Source: Bifidobacterium ramosum (GTDB lineage: Bacteria > Actinomycetota > Actinomycetes > Actinomycetales > Bifidobacteriaceae). Taken from it: a stretch of DNA of 64,000 nt. Below the pieces are notes generated by a model that worked only from the letters and a program-made list of their open reading frames with translations, did no database searches and had not been told where the DNA came from. Where the stretch lies: the NCBI RefSeq assembly GCF_009299505.1, contig NZ_WBSM01000003.1, positions 89,828 through 153,827 on the forward strand. Reading direction: 5' to 3'. The position numbers and the translations under genes are program-made. Below, one piece after another: positions 18,618-27,347 of the stretch. Position 1 is the first letter of the stretch; each line of letters begins with the position of its first letter.

Positions 18618-18679
18618 TGTCTGCACTCCTTGCGTGAAATCATGACGTCAAACGTCTCGCTCGTATCGCACTTGGTTAC

Positions 18680-18879
18680 GTGAGTTACGGTCGTTGTTAG
18701 GCCTGCAGACGGCCGTATCTCAACACTATCGCGACCATACCGTTGAGTTACGGCCGTTTTCAACGGTTAGGGAGACCGTATCTCAACAGTATCTCGCCGC
18801 TGTCATTGAGATACGGTCGTTTTCAGCGGCCGCGGAGACCGTAACTCAATAACAGGGTGATCATGTCATTGAGTTACGC
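18680..18879. repeat. Array of three family C inverted repeats plus a half unit at the end of the ECF ATPase gene
   Basis: Units at 18680-18725, 18743-18787 and 18806-18850 have a period of 62-63 bases and arms TTGAG(T/A)TACGGTCGT or variants and ACCGTA(T/A)CTCAA. The half unit at 18869-18879 overlaps the TAA stop of the ECF ATPase gene. The T/A change at the fifth base (GAGTTACGG or GAGATACGG) is partly matched in the opposite arm (GTAACTC or GTATCTC). Confidence 0.88.
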
Positions 18880-20868
18880 CCCCACCTCCCGGTCCAGATC
18901 GATGATCCGGTCGCACCACAACGCGGCGAGTTCCTCGTCGTGCGTGACGACGAGCACGGCCTTGCCCCGATCGGCCAATCCCCGCAGCAGCGCGCCGACC
19001 TGCATCATATGCGCGCGGTCGAGTCCGCTGGTCGGCTCGTCGAGCACGATGAGCTCCTTGCCACACATGATCGCCGACACGATCGCCAGCCGCTGTTTCT
19101 GCCCGCCCGACAGACTCATCGGATGGCGTTCCGCGAACGGCAGCAGATCGAGCGATTCCAGCACGCGATCGGCCTGCTCGCCGAGCGTTGCGGGATGAAG
19201 GTACGGTGTTGCTGATGGTTGCACGTCGGTATTGCCGTCGCGCACAGACATACCGTGTGATGCCGCGCCGGAGGAAGACGATTGAGCTGCGTTCAACGGT
19301 GCGATCGGTACATCAACCGGCTGCCGGATCACGTCGTCCGCATCGCCGAGGCCGAGCAGCAGTTCCTCGCGCACGCTGTCGGCGAAGAGCTGATAGTTGA
19401 CGTCCTGCATGACGAGGAATCCGGCGCGGGTGAGCGCGGTCGGACGCGCCGGAGCATCGTGCAGCAGGATCCGCCCGGCGAGTGGCCGCTGCAGGCCGCA
19501 CAACGTGCGCACCAGCGTACTTTTGCCGGCACCGTTGCGGCCCATGAGCCCGACGATCTCGCTGCCGTACAGCGTGATATCGGCGATGTCGCGCCGGAAT
19601 GCGCGACGATAGCCGACGGTGAGATCGTGCGTCGCGATGATAGGAACGTTGCCGATGACAAACGACTGACATTCCGTTTGCGGCTCGGAAGGATCGGCAA
19701 GCACGGACGCAACAGACGGATGCCGACCTGCCGAATCGATGACCGGACCGACCGACGACGCAGCCGGCATATCGGACGATGTTTCGGTCTTTGCGATAGC
19801 CAACGGCTGCGATGTTCCCTGTTCCGAAGGGAGTCCGTCATTGAGATCGTGAGCCGGCAACGGATGTCCGACCGGTGTTCTTTCAGCCATCTCGCCACCG
19901 TCCGGCACAATACCGGCCACGCCGGTTTTCGCCTGCAAGGCCGCGCGGTACGGCGCGAGATCGATCGCCCGCAGTCCCCACGCTTCGAGCTGCTCCGCCA
20001 GGAGCTTCCCGAACTCGGCGGCCGTATATTCGCCCGCCACCGCACCGCCGTCGAACCGCACGTACCGGTCGATCAGATCGGCGCACCACGCGAGCCGGTG
20101 CTCGGCGATCACGACCGTCACGCCGTCTCGTTTCAGTTCCGCGACCATGTTGTGCAGGTCGCGCATCGCGGTCGCGTCGAGGTTGCTGGTCGGCTCGTCC
20201 ATCACGATGACCTGCGGGTGCAGCATGGTCGCCGCGGCGACCGCGAGCCGCTGTTTTTCGCCACCGGACAGCGTGAAGACACTGCGATCGAGCAGATGCT
20301 CGATGCCGAATCGCCGCGCGACTTCGGCGACCCGCGCACGAATGTCGGCGGACGGCATGCCGATGTTCTCGCATGGGAACGCGAGTTCGCTGGTCGTGTC
20401 GGCGTTGAAATACTGCGTTTTCGGGTTCTGGAAGACGCTGCCGACGAGCGGCACGAGCGATTCGATCGGCACGTTCTCCGCACCGTTCGCACCGTCGCCG
20501 CCCAGTCCGCAGACGAATTGCGTTCCGGTCAGCGGACCGTGGAAGAAGTTCGGGATGAGTCCGTTGACAAGCCGCGTGACGGTGGTTTTGCCGCATCCGG
20601 ATTGCCCACACAGCATGACGGTTTCGCCGGGGCGGATGACGAGATTGACGTGGGAGAGGGCGAGATCGGCGGGAGACGTTGCATTGCCGGACGCGAAGTC
20701 TGCGACCGTCGGATTGGCAGCCCCGACACCGGTATCGTCGTGCGTGTATTGGAACGATGTGTCGGAAATCGTGATAATGGGGGCGGATGGCGATGATGCG
20801 GCGCGGGATGGGATTGTTCCGCTCGTTTCGCCCGATCGAGGCGACATAGTGGAAGACGGTTCGCTCAC
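18874..20868 (-). CDS. ECF transporter energy-coupling ATPase, two fused ABC domains
   Basis: 664 residues from a GTG with GGAGG seven bases upstream; this GTG overlaps the stop of the T-component gene (GTGA). Two complete ATPases lie in tandem: domain 1 with GQSGCGKTTVTRL, LSGGEKQRLAVAAA and VIVMDEPTSNLD; domain 2 with GRNGAGKSTLVRT, LSGGQKQRLAIVSA and LIVLDEPTSGLD. A Pro/Ser/Asp-rich linker of about 80 residues separates them. It equals the EcfA1-EcfA2 heterodimer in one chain. It powers uptake through the EcfT and S proteins encoded upstream in the same operon. The substrate is not known. Confidence 0.93.
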   Translation of the reverse strand: MSEPSSTMSPRSGETSGTIPSRAASSPSAPIITISDTSFQYTHDDTGVGAANPTVADFASGNATSPADLALSHVNLVIRPGETVMLCGQSGCGKTTVTRLVNGLIPNFFHGPLTGTQFVCGLGGDGANGAENVPIESLVPLVGSVFQNPKTQYFNADTTSELAFPCENIGMPSADIRARVAEVARRFGIEHLLDRSVFTLSGGEKQRLAVAAATMLHPQVIVMDEPTSNLDATAMRDLHNMVAELKRDGVTVVIAEHRLAWCADLIDRYVRFDGGAVAGEYTAAEFGKLLAEQLEAWGLRAIDLAPYRAALQAKTGVAGIVPDGGEMAERTPVGHPLPAHDLNDGLPSEQGTSQPLAIAKTETSSDMPAASSVGPVIDSAGRHPSVASVLADPSEPQTECQSFVIGNVPIIATHDLTVGYRRAFRRDIADITLYGSEIVGLMGRNGAGKSTLVRTLCGLQRPLAGRILLHDAPARPTALTRAGFLVMQDVNYQLFADSVREELLLGLGDADDVIRQPVDVPIAPLNAAQSSSSGAASHGMSVRDGNTDVQPSATPYLHPATLGEQADRVLESLDLLPFAERHPMSLSGGQKQRLAIVSAIMCGKELIVLDEPTSGLDRAHMMQVGALLRGLADRGKAVLVVTHDEELAALWCDRIIDLDREVGA

Positions 20869-21680
20869 AGCACACCTCCGATCGCGAGCGCCATCGGCGC
20901 GGTGCACACGGCCATGGTCGCCCAGTCGAACCAGCGCATGCGGATGACGGTCATGCAGGTGTGTTCACCGGCGATGCCGAGTCCTTTGGTGAGCGCCGCG
21001 ACGGACAGGTCGCGTGAGACGAACGTCGCGTTCATGAGCAGCGGCACGATGATGAACTCCAATGATTGCACCGGGTGACGCACGAGTGCGAATCGTCCGG
21101 CCGCGATGCCGCGCAGAGCCATCGCGTTGCGGATCTGCCGATAGTCGTGCGCGATGGTCGGGAAGAACCGGATGACGACCATGCATGGGATGACGATCAT
21201 CTCGGGCACGCGCATGCGCCGCATCGCGCACACGAACTCGCTGATCGAGGTCGTGGTGAACGCATATGCGCCGGTGATCAGGCACGGCATCATCATGCGG
21301 ATGCCGACCGACAGCAGTCCGGCGACGTGACCGACGGTCGCCCATGCGGCCGCCGTGCCATCGCCGACGTTCGCGCCGCCGTCCATCATGCTGATCAACG
21401 ATCCGCCGGAACCGCCGCCCGCACCGTCCAACGTCACCGCGTCCGACCACAGTCCCAACCCGAGCAGCGCGAAGTACAGCACCGCCAGACGCAGTCCGTT
21501 CCGCCACCGTCCGGCCGCGAACAGCGGCAGCAGGAACAGCGCGACCATGATCGCCTCGCCGCGCGTGTCTACGTGAAAGAACAGCAGCAGGTTCGCGAGC
21601 AGCAGCAGGTACAGTTTCGCGCGCGGGTCGAGACGCAGGCCGGCGCGCGGCCCGGACCGGCCGACGGGAACGTCGGTCAT
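20865..21680 (-). CDS. ecfT: ECF transporter transmembrane T component
   Basis: 271 residues from the ATG that overlaps the S-component stop (ATGA). LRLDPRAKLYLLLLANLLLFF is the typical EcfT (CbiQ) start, followed by further hydrophobic segments (GEAIMVALFLLPLFAAG, LRLAVLYFALLGLGLW and GLLSVGIRMMMPCLITGAY). The cytoplasmic coupling helices contain RRMRVPEMIVIPCMVVIRF and NAMALRGIAAG. The canonical Ala-Arg-Gly coupling motifs appear as LRG and TKG. Between helices there is an unusual Gly/Ser insert (DGAGGGSGGSL). It forms the membrane scaffold between the S subunit and the fused ATPase. Confidence 0.92.
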   Translation of the reverse strand: MTDVPVGRSGPRAGLRLDPRAKLYLLLLANLLLFFHVDTRGEAIMVALFLLPLFAAGRWRNGLRLAVLYFALLGLGLWSDAVTLDGAGGGSGGSLISMMDGGANVGDGTAAAWATVGHVAGLLSVGIRMMMPCLITGAYAFTTTSISEFVCAMRRMRVPEMIVIPCMVVIRFFPTIAHDYRQIRNAMALRGIAAGRFALVRHPVQSLEFIIVPLLMNATFVSRDLSVAALTKGLGIAGEHTCMTVIRMRWFDWATMAVCTAPMALAIGGVL

Positions 21681-22345
21681 CAGGCGATGCCGGCCTTGAC
21701 GAAATGCTTCTTGAGGATGCGCTGGCCGAACCAGCCGCCGATCAGACCGCACACGAGGATCGCGACCATCGCCACGAAAAACGAGCCGACGCTGATCTGC
21801 GAGAACAGGTCGTTGATGTACGCCGCGCTTTTGCCGCGGGCCTCGAGCGAGGCGACATACGCGTCCTTCATGAACCACAGCGGCAGGATCGGGCCGGTCA
21901 GGCCGTAGCAGAACACGACGTAGCCGATGAGGATGGTGACGCGGTTCCGGTAGTTGCCGATGCGGGCGATGAGGTCGCCGGCGAGCGGAAAGACAACGCT
22001 CGCGACGAACGAGAGCGCGAAATGGCCGGAGACGAACAGGAACAGGCCGATCACGACGCCCATGACGGTGATGCCGCCGAACTTGCCGACGCGCGCGACC
22101 GAGAGCATGAACACCGGGCCGCAGATGAGCGCGGCGACGGCGGGCAGGAAGATCGTGCCCGCACCGGCGACGAGGGTGGAGACGAGCGTGGCGACGCACA
22201 CGCACACGAAGTAGAGGGCGGTGAAGATGCCGATCGAGATGAGGTCGGGGATGGCGAGGCGGGAGGACTTGGCGGCCGGTGCGGGCTGCTGCGTGGACCG
22301 CTGCGACGCGGGCTGGGCGGGTTGACTGACGTTGGGCTGGGTCAT
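21680..22345 (-). CDS. ECF transporter S component, Trep_Strep (MptsB) family
   Basis: 221 residues from the ATG behind GGAG. After a Gln/Pro/Ser-rich tail of about 30 residues (TQPNVSQPAQPASQRSTQQ) come six membrane segments starting with LAIPDLISIGIFTALYFVCV, the conserved opening of the Trep_Strep family. VARVGKFGGITVMGVVIGLF and the loop ADLIARIGNYRNR (here GDLIARIGNYRNR) are further signatures. The S component binds the substrate, probably a small hydrophobic vitamin-like or unknown compound. First gene of a three-gene overlapping operon. Confidence 0.9.
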   Translation of the reverse strand: MTQPNVSQPAQPASQRSTQQPAPAAKSSRLAIPDLISIGIFTALYFVCVCVATLVSTLVAGAGTIFLPAVAALICGPVFMLSVARVGKFGGITVMGVVIGLFLFVSGHFALSFVASVVFPLAGDLIARIGNYRNRVTILIGYVVFCYGLTGPILPLWFMKDAYVASLEARGKSAAYINDLFSQISVGSFFVAMVAILVCGLIGGWFGQRILKKHFVKAGIA

Positions 22346-22497
22346 GCGATCTCCGATACGGGTATATGCAGGCTGCGTTTCCGATATCGACGGAACACGC
22401 GAAACGGACAAACTCCCCTCAATCTATCGGGCTTCCGCCCGCAACACAATACCCCCGTTCTCCGTCGGCACCGCTCACTCCCGATCGTCCCTCATCC

Positions 22498-22675
22498 GCG
22501 TGGCAGAAAACGCTCGCCAGGCATGCCCTCAGCGAGCGAAAACCGCCACGCGCAACCGTGCGTGGCGGAAATGTCTCGCTGAGACCGTGTCTGGCGAGCG
22601 TTTTCTGCCACGCACCGTTCCTAGTGGCGGTTTTCGCTCGCTGAGCGTACCGTCAGCGAGCGTTTTCTGCCACGC
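22498..22675. repeat. Array of three family A inverted repeats
   Basis: Units at 22498-22552, 22559-22613 and 22623-22675. They mix arm types: CGTGGCAGAAAACGCTCGC with GAGCGAAAACCGCCACG; CGTGGCGGAAATGTCTCGC with GAGCGTTTTCTGCCACG; GTGGCGGTTTTCGCTCGC with GAGCGTTTTCTGCCACG. In these units inner pairing is imperfect, unlike the single copies. The array fills the gap 22346-22732 between the ECF operon start and the end of the next gene. Confidence 0.88.
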
Positions 22676-22732
22676 GAAGGAGGCAGCACGACCGACAGGC
22701 CGTACCGCACCTCTGCCCGCACCCGCGCGCAC

Positions 22733-24019
22733 CTACGCACGGCCGGCCTTGGATGGATCGAGGGTCATGGTCTGGAAGCGGTTCGCCATGAACTCGTCGC
22801 CGAAATGCCGCGCGAAGAAGTCCGAGACCGGCGAGTCGGCAGCGATACCGGCCATCCGCGAATACCACGCGTCGAGCGCCATCACCGTCATCGTCGCATC
22901 CACGATCATGAACACGAGGCATACGAGCGTGAGCGTGTACCGCCACCCCCACGGAATCCGCTGGATCAGCGCGAGCAGCCGCGGCAGGATCAGCTTGACC
23001 CACGCCAGCCCCAGCAGTCCCCAGAAGAACATGTACTTACCCGACGTGCGCCCGTCGATCGACAGCCACTGGCCGGTGTAGTCCCACGCGGTGATGCCGA
23101 ACGCGACCTCCATGAACCAGCTCGTCAGGTATTCGAACGTGCCGCCGATCACCGCGCTCGCGCAGAAGATCAGCAGCCAGTTCGCGCGCCACAGACGGTT
23201 GAGCAGCACGGTCAGGATCACCGCGCCACAGCCGTAGATCGGCGAGAACGGGCCCCACAGCAGGCCCGCGCGATCCTGCCATTCGCCACCGTACAGCGCG
23301 AAATGGTAGAGCGTTTCGATCGCGAGCCCGAACACGCAGCCGACCATGAACAGCCAGAAGATATTGAAGAAGTCGAGCGAGATGTAGCCTTTGCCACTCA
23401 GGTCGCGGCCGGGCATGCCTTGGGCGAGCGCGCGTTCGTATTCCGAGCGCCTGTCCATATGCCAGAGCGCGGTTTTGAGACGACGTTCCTCGCGCAGCGC
23501 CGGATCGACGGTGACGGACAGCGCGACGAGGATCACGAGCTGGACGATCGGCAGGAACAGCGGCGGTTTGAGGCCGTCGAGCGCAACCGCGAACAGTCCT
23601 TCGGCGATGGTGAGTGGGATGAGCGCCTCGATCCAGCGGGCCGCGTGCTTGCGCCGGTTGAGCAGCAGCAGGATGCCGAAGATCATGAGGATGACGGTGG
23701 TGACCGAGTTCGTGCCGGCGGACAGCCAGCTGAGGATGGCGGTAAGGTCGGGCTGCGTGACGACGACCTGTCCGGAGACGAGTGCGCGGACGACGGCGAC
23801 TACGGTGAGCACGATGACCGGGACGGTGGTGATGCCGTAGACGACGAGCACGATGCCGTAGATGCGGGTGATCAGCGGGAGACGTTCGTCGTCGATGTCG
23901 ACGATGCCGTCGCCGTTCACGTCGCCGGGGATCGGCTCAGCGGATTCTGCGAGCTCTGTGGGGATCGGCCCAGCGGGGATCGGTTCGGCGAGTTTGTTGT
24001 GCGCTGACGTTTCGCTCAT
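22733..24019 (-). CDS. PF06541 (CmpB-type) putative ABC transporter permease family membrane protein
   Basis: 428 residues, start chosen at MSETSAHN. The N-terminal ~35 residues are soluble and contain GDVNGDGIVDIDD, a sequence like the calcium loop of dockerins and EF hands. Then come several membrane helices (GIVLVVYGITTVPVIVLTVVAVV, ILSWLSAGTNSVTTVILMIFGILLLL). The C-terminal ~230 residues are the PF06541 domain: FNIFWLFMVGCVFGLAIETLYHF, GLLWGPFSPIYGCGAVILT, GTFEYLTSWFMEVAFGITAWDY and GKYMFFWGLLGLAWVKLILP. The function of this family is not known. Confidence 0.8.
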   Translation of the reverse strand: MSETSAHNKLAEPIPAGPIPTELAESAEPIPGDVNGDGIVDIDDERLPLITRIYGIVLVVYGITTVPVIVLTVVAVVRALVSGQVVVTQPDLTAILSWLSAGTNSVTTVILMIFGILLLLNRRKHAARWIEALIPLTIAEGLFAVALDGLKPPLFLPIVQLVILVALSVTVDPALREERRLKTALWHMDRRSEYERALAQGMPGRDLSGKGYISLDFFNIFWLFMVGCVFGLAIETLYHFALYGGEWQDRAGLLWGPFSPIYGCGAVILTVLLNRLWRANWLLIFCASAVIGGTFEYLTSWFMEVAFGITAWDYTGQWLSIDGRTSGKYMFFWGLLGLAWVKLILPRLLALIQRIPWGWRYTLTLVCLVFMIVDATMTVMALDAWYSRMAGIAADSPVSDFFARHFGDEFMANRFQTMTLDPSKAGRA

Positions 24020-24104
24020 GCCATCCACGCTATCAGCGCCGGCGGATGGCATGATTGTCTGACGACACACAGCCGTTCCAACGGATCCGCACGCCTTACT
24101 CTTC

Positions 24105-24448
24105 AACGGACAACCAGCCGATTTTGGAGCGAGAATCGGCCGGTTGTCCGTTGGAGGTCAGGAACGAGTCATACGAACGACCGTACGTCATACGTCCACC
24201 CCCAACGGACATACAGCCGATTTGGCGGCGGAAACGGCTGGATGTCCGTGAAGAGTAAGGCGTAAGTGCCATGGGATGTTCCTCAGTGAGCGAGGCCCTC
24301 TCTCTGACGGACATGCAGCCGTTTCCGCCGCCAAATCGGCTGTATGTCCGTCAGAAGACCGGAACGCCCGCATACGCAAACGGGTATGCTCCGCTTCCTC
24401 AACGGACAACCAGCCGTTTCCACCATCCGAATCGGCTGTATGTCCGTT
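24105..24448. repeat. Array of four family B inverted repeats
   Basis: Units at 24105-24152 (ACAACCAGCC/GGCCGGTTGT), 24204-24249, 24305-24353 and 24401-24448, with 98-101 bases between unit starts. The second and third are near mirror images of each other in their loops (GGCGGCGGAAA, TTTCCGCCGCC), and the array could therefore also fold across units. Two units use ACCAG in the left arm; one of them has the matching CCGGT on the right. This fills most of the gap 24020-24480. Confidence 0.9.
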
Positions 24449-24520
24449 GGAGGGACAAAGTTCCACGGGTGGCGTTACGCTACTTGATGCGTAGCGCTAC
24501 GGATTGCGTAGCACTACATG

Positions 24521-24630
24521 CGATGTCACCCGACGTCACATGACGTCACATGACGTCACCCGACGCTACGTGACGTCACGCAATATCACGCGACATCACA
24601 CGAGTTGCGCGACATCACCCAACGTCGCGC
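24521..24630 (+). repeat. 10-bp-periodic TGACGTCA repeat upstream of the Pip operon
   Basis: Nine consecutive 10-base units of consensus YGACGTCACR run in exact register from 24521 to 24610, then two more out of register. Several units contain the palindrome TGACGTCA. Just upstream, GCGTAGC/GCTACG is also repeated (24490-24515). It ends about 30 bases before the Pip gene, so it overlaps the promoter and leader region. A 10-base period puts every unit on the same face of the helix. Confidence 0.85.
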
Positions 24631-24662
24631 ATCCGATACCACCGCCAACCGAAAGGGACGCC

Positions 24663-27347
24663 ATGAGCACCGTGCTGAAGATCCTGCGCCGCGACGCACT
24701 GCGTCTGCTGCGCGTGCCGACCGCGTGGGTCATCATCATCGGCATCACCGTGATCCCCGCGCTGTACGCATGGTTCAACATCGTCGGTTTCTGGGACCCG
24801 TACAGCAACACCAAGGGCGTGCAGGTCGCCGTCGCCAACAACGACGCCGGCACCAGCGACGCGATGCTCGGCGATCTCGACCTCGGCGACCAACTCGTCG
24901 ACCAGCTCAAGGCGAACCACGACCTCGGCTGGCGGTTCGTCAGCGAATCCGAGGCGATCGCGCAGGTCGAATCCGGCGAAAGCTACGCCGCGATCGTCAT
25001 CCCGAAAACGTTCAGCGAGGACATGGCCGGCGTGATCACGAACGGCGAAGATCGACCGACGCTCGAATACTACGTCAACGAGAAGGCGAACGCGGTCGCC
25101 CCGAAGATCACCGACACCGGTGCATCCACGGTCGACACGCAGGTCAACAACGCATTCGTCTCAACCGCGAGCAAGGTCATCTCCGACGTGGTCAACCAGG
25201 CCGGAGACACGATCGCCGCGCAGACGGACGACACCACGCAGCAAACGATCGCACAACTCAACGCCACCAAGCAGAAGATCGCCAAGGCACGCACGTCGAT
25301 CGCCGATCTGACCGACGCACTCGACCAGATTCCCACCAAGACCAAGGACGCCCGCGCCACGATCGCGCAGACGAAACTCGCCGCCGCGAACGCCGGCAGC
25401 ACGCTGCAATCGACCGCGAAGCTCATCACCGACGCACAGAACACCGCGCGCGGCACGATCAGCAGCACCAGCGCAGCCATCGATCAGGGCACGAACCTGC
25501 TGTCGCAGGCCAGCGCGAAGGCGAACGTCGGCATCGCGGCGATCACCGGCGGCATGACCAGCGCGAACGCGGCGGTCGGCGACGCACTCACCGTCGCCAA
25601 GCAGGCCAACGACGCGACCGGCAAACTCATCGAACAGCTCAAGCAGCTGCCGTCCACCAGCGTCACCGCGGATCTCATCGCCAAACTCGAGGCGCAGCAC
25701 ACGAAGATCGGCGACTCGGTCAGCCGACTCACCAAACTCAACACCGACACCGGCACGCTGATCAGCGACACGGCCAGTTCCGCCGACGCGATGAACACGG
25801 CCACGCAGACCGCGCTCGACCAGACTGCCAACGCCCGCAAGACCATCGCGAACACCGCCGCACCGCAGCTCGGCGACGGCCTCGACTCGCTCGCCGACAC
25901 CGCGAACGGCCTCGCGAACACCGTCACCAACCAGGACGCGCTCATCACGCAGACCGAAACCGTGCTCGACCAGCTCGATCAGGCCGCGGCCAACACCACG
26001 CAAGCGCTCACACAAACCGATGCGGGCCTCGCGAAGGTCGAGTCGAAACTCGACACCACCGCCACCGATCTGGCAACGTTGGCATCGACGAACACGCTTG
26101 CCGACCTGCTCGGCACCGACGGCAAGCTCAACGTCTCCGCGATCTCCGAGTTCATGCTCTCCCCCACCGTGCTCACCACGAAAACCGTGTATCCGGTGGC
26201 CACGTACGGCTCCGGCATGGCGCCGCTGTTCACGAACATGGCGCTGTGGGTGGGCGCGTTCGCGTTGATGGTGATCGTCAGGCTCGAGGTCGATGACGAA
26301 GGGCTTGACGCGGAGCCTACCGCGAGCGAACGCTATCTCGCGCGGTTCCTGCTGCTCGCCGTGCCGGCCGCCGCGCAGGGCCTCGTCACTACGGCCGGCG
26401 ACCTGATCCTCGGCGTGCAGACCGTGAACGCGCCGCTGTTCCTGCTCACCGGCGTCGTCACGTCGCTCGCGTATCTGAGCCTGATCTACATGCTCTCGAC
26501 CACGCTCATGCACGTCGGCAAGGGCCTGTGCGTGGCGCTCATCATCGTGCAGATTCCGGGCGCGTCTGGCCTGTACCCGATCGAGATGATGCCGGGCTTC
26601 TACCGCGGGCTGTACCCGTTCTTCCCGTTCACGTATTCGATCGGCGCGTTCCGCGAGACGATCGGCGGGTTCTACGGCAACCACTGGCTGCGCGACATCG
26701 CGATGCTGCTCGTGTTCGCGGTCGTCTCGTTCGCGATCGGGCTCGCGGTGCGGCCGCTGCTGACGAATCTGAACCGGCTGTTCGCGCGGCAGCTTGCGGA
26801 AAGCGACATGTTCGTCGGCGAGGAGGTGCAGCTGCCGGACCGTCCGTTCAGCATGGCTCAGGCGATCCGCATGCTCGCGGACAAGGACGTGTACCGCGCG
26901 GGCGTCGAACGGCGTGCGGCCGCGTTCATGACGCGCTATCCGCGGCTACGTCGCGGCGCGCTCGTGGCCGGACTGGCTGTTCCCGCCGTGCTTGCAGTGA
27001 CGTTCTCATTCGTGGCCGGCGCGAACGACGCGAGTTCGATCGGCGTGAAGCTCGCCGCGTTGGCGACGTGGATCGTATGGATTCTACTCATCATCGGATT
27101 CCTCATGACGATCGAACTGATGCGCGACAGTCTCGAGCGGCAGACGCGGCTCGGCACGCTGAGCGACGATGCGATCCGCGACGTGCTCTATCGGCGCAAA
27201 CGTTCGCACAGACGGCCCGCGCACACGACGGCCGCTGCCGCATCCACCGCGGCCGCAGCATCAGCCGCACGCACCGACGCAACAAACGCAACCCGCACCC
27301 CGCACATCACACACACGAACCACACGGAAGGCAGGCACGCGAAGTGA
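24663..27347 (+). CDS. YhgE/Pip domain membrane protein (first of a pair)
   Basis: 894 residues from the ATG behind AAAGGGAC. An N-terminal membrane helix (AWVIIIGITVIPALYAWFNIV) carries the Pip family signature, followed by FWDPYSNTKGVQVAVANNDAGT. A large extracytoplasmic region of about 500 residues is a coiled coil rich in Ala, Thr, Asp and Gln (for example LDQTANARKTIANTAAPQLGDGLDSL, in parts). The C-terminal third has six membrane helices with ATYGSGMAPLFTNMALWVGAFALMV and SIGAFRETIGGFYGNHWL. The family resembles type VII secretion accessory and phage-infection proteins. A His/Ala-rich tail ends the protein. It overlaps the next gene by four bases (GTGA). Confidence 0.9.
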   Translation: MSTVLKILRRDALRLLRVPTAWVIIIGITVIPALYAWFNIVGFWDPYSNTKGVQVAVANNDAGTSDAMLGDLDLGDQLVDQLKANHDLGWRFVSESEAIAQVESGESYAAIVIPKTFSEDMAGVITNGEDRPTLEYYVNEKANAVAPKITDTGASTVDTQVNNAFVSTASKVISDVVNQAGDTIAAQTDDTTQQTIAQLNATKQKIAKARTSIADLTDALDQIPTKTKDARATIAQTKLAAANAGSTLQSTAKLITDAQNTARGTISSTSAAIDQGTNLLSQASAKANVGIAAITGGMTSANAAVGDALTVAKQANDATGKLIEQLKQLPSTSVTADLIAKLEAQHTKIGDSVSRLTKLNTDTGTLISDTASSADAMNTATQTALDQTANARKTIANTAAPQLGDGLDSLADTANGLANTVTNQDALITQTETVLDQLDQAAANTTQALTQTDAGLAKVESKLDTTATDLATLASTNTLADLLGTDGKLNVSAISEFMLSPTVLTTKTVYPVATYGSGMAPLFTNMALWVGAFALMVIVRLEVDDEGLDAEPTASERYLARFLLLAVPAAAQGLVTTAGDLILGVQTVNAPLFLLTGVVTSLAYLSLIYMLSTTLMHVGKGLCVALIIVQIPGASGLYPIEMMPGFYRGLYPFFPFTYSIGAFRETIGGFYGNHWLRDIAMLLVFAVVSFAIGLAVRPLLTNLNRLFARQLAESDMFVGEEVQLPDRPFSMAQAIRMLADKDVYRAGVERRAAAFMTRYPRLRRGALVAGLAVPAVLAVTFSFVAGANDASSIGVKLAALATWIVWILLIIGFLMTIELMRDSLERQTRLGTLSDDAIRDVLYRRKRSHRRPAHTTAAAASTAAAASAARTDATNATRTPHITHTNHTEGRHAK

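Noticed and set aside
22346..22497. TPP or cobalamin riboswitch before the ECF operon
   Set aside because: The conserved cores of these riboswitches were not found, so the transporter substrate stays open.
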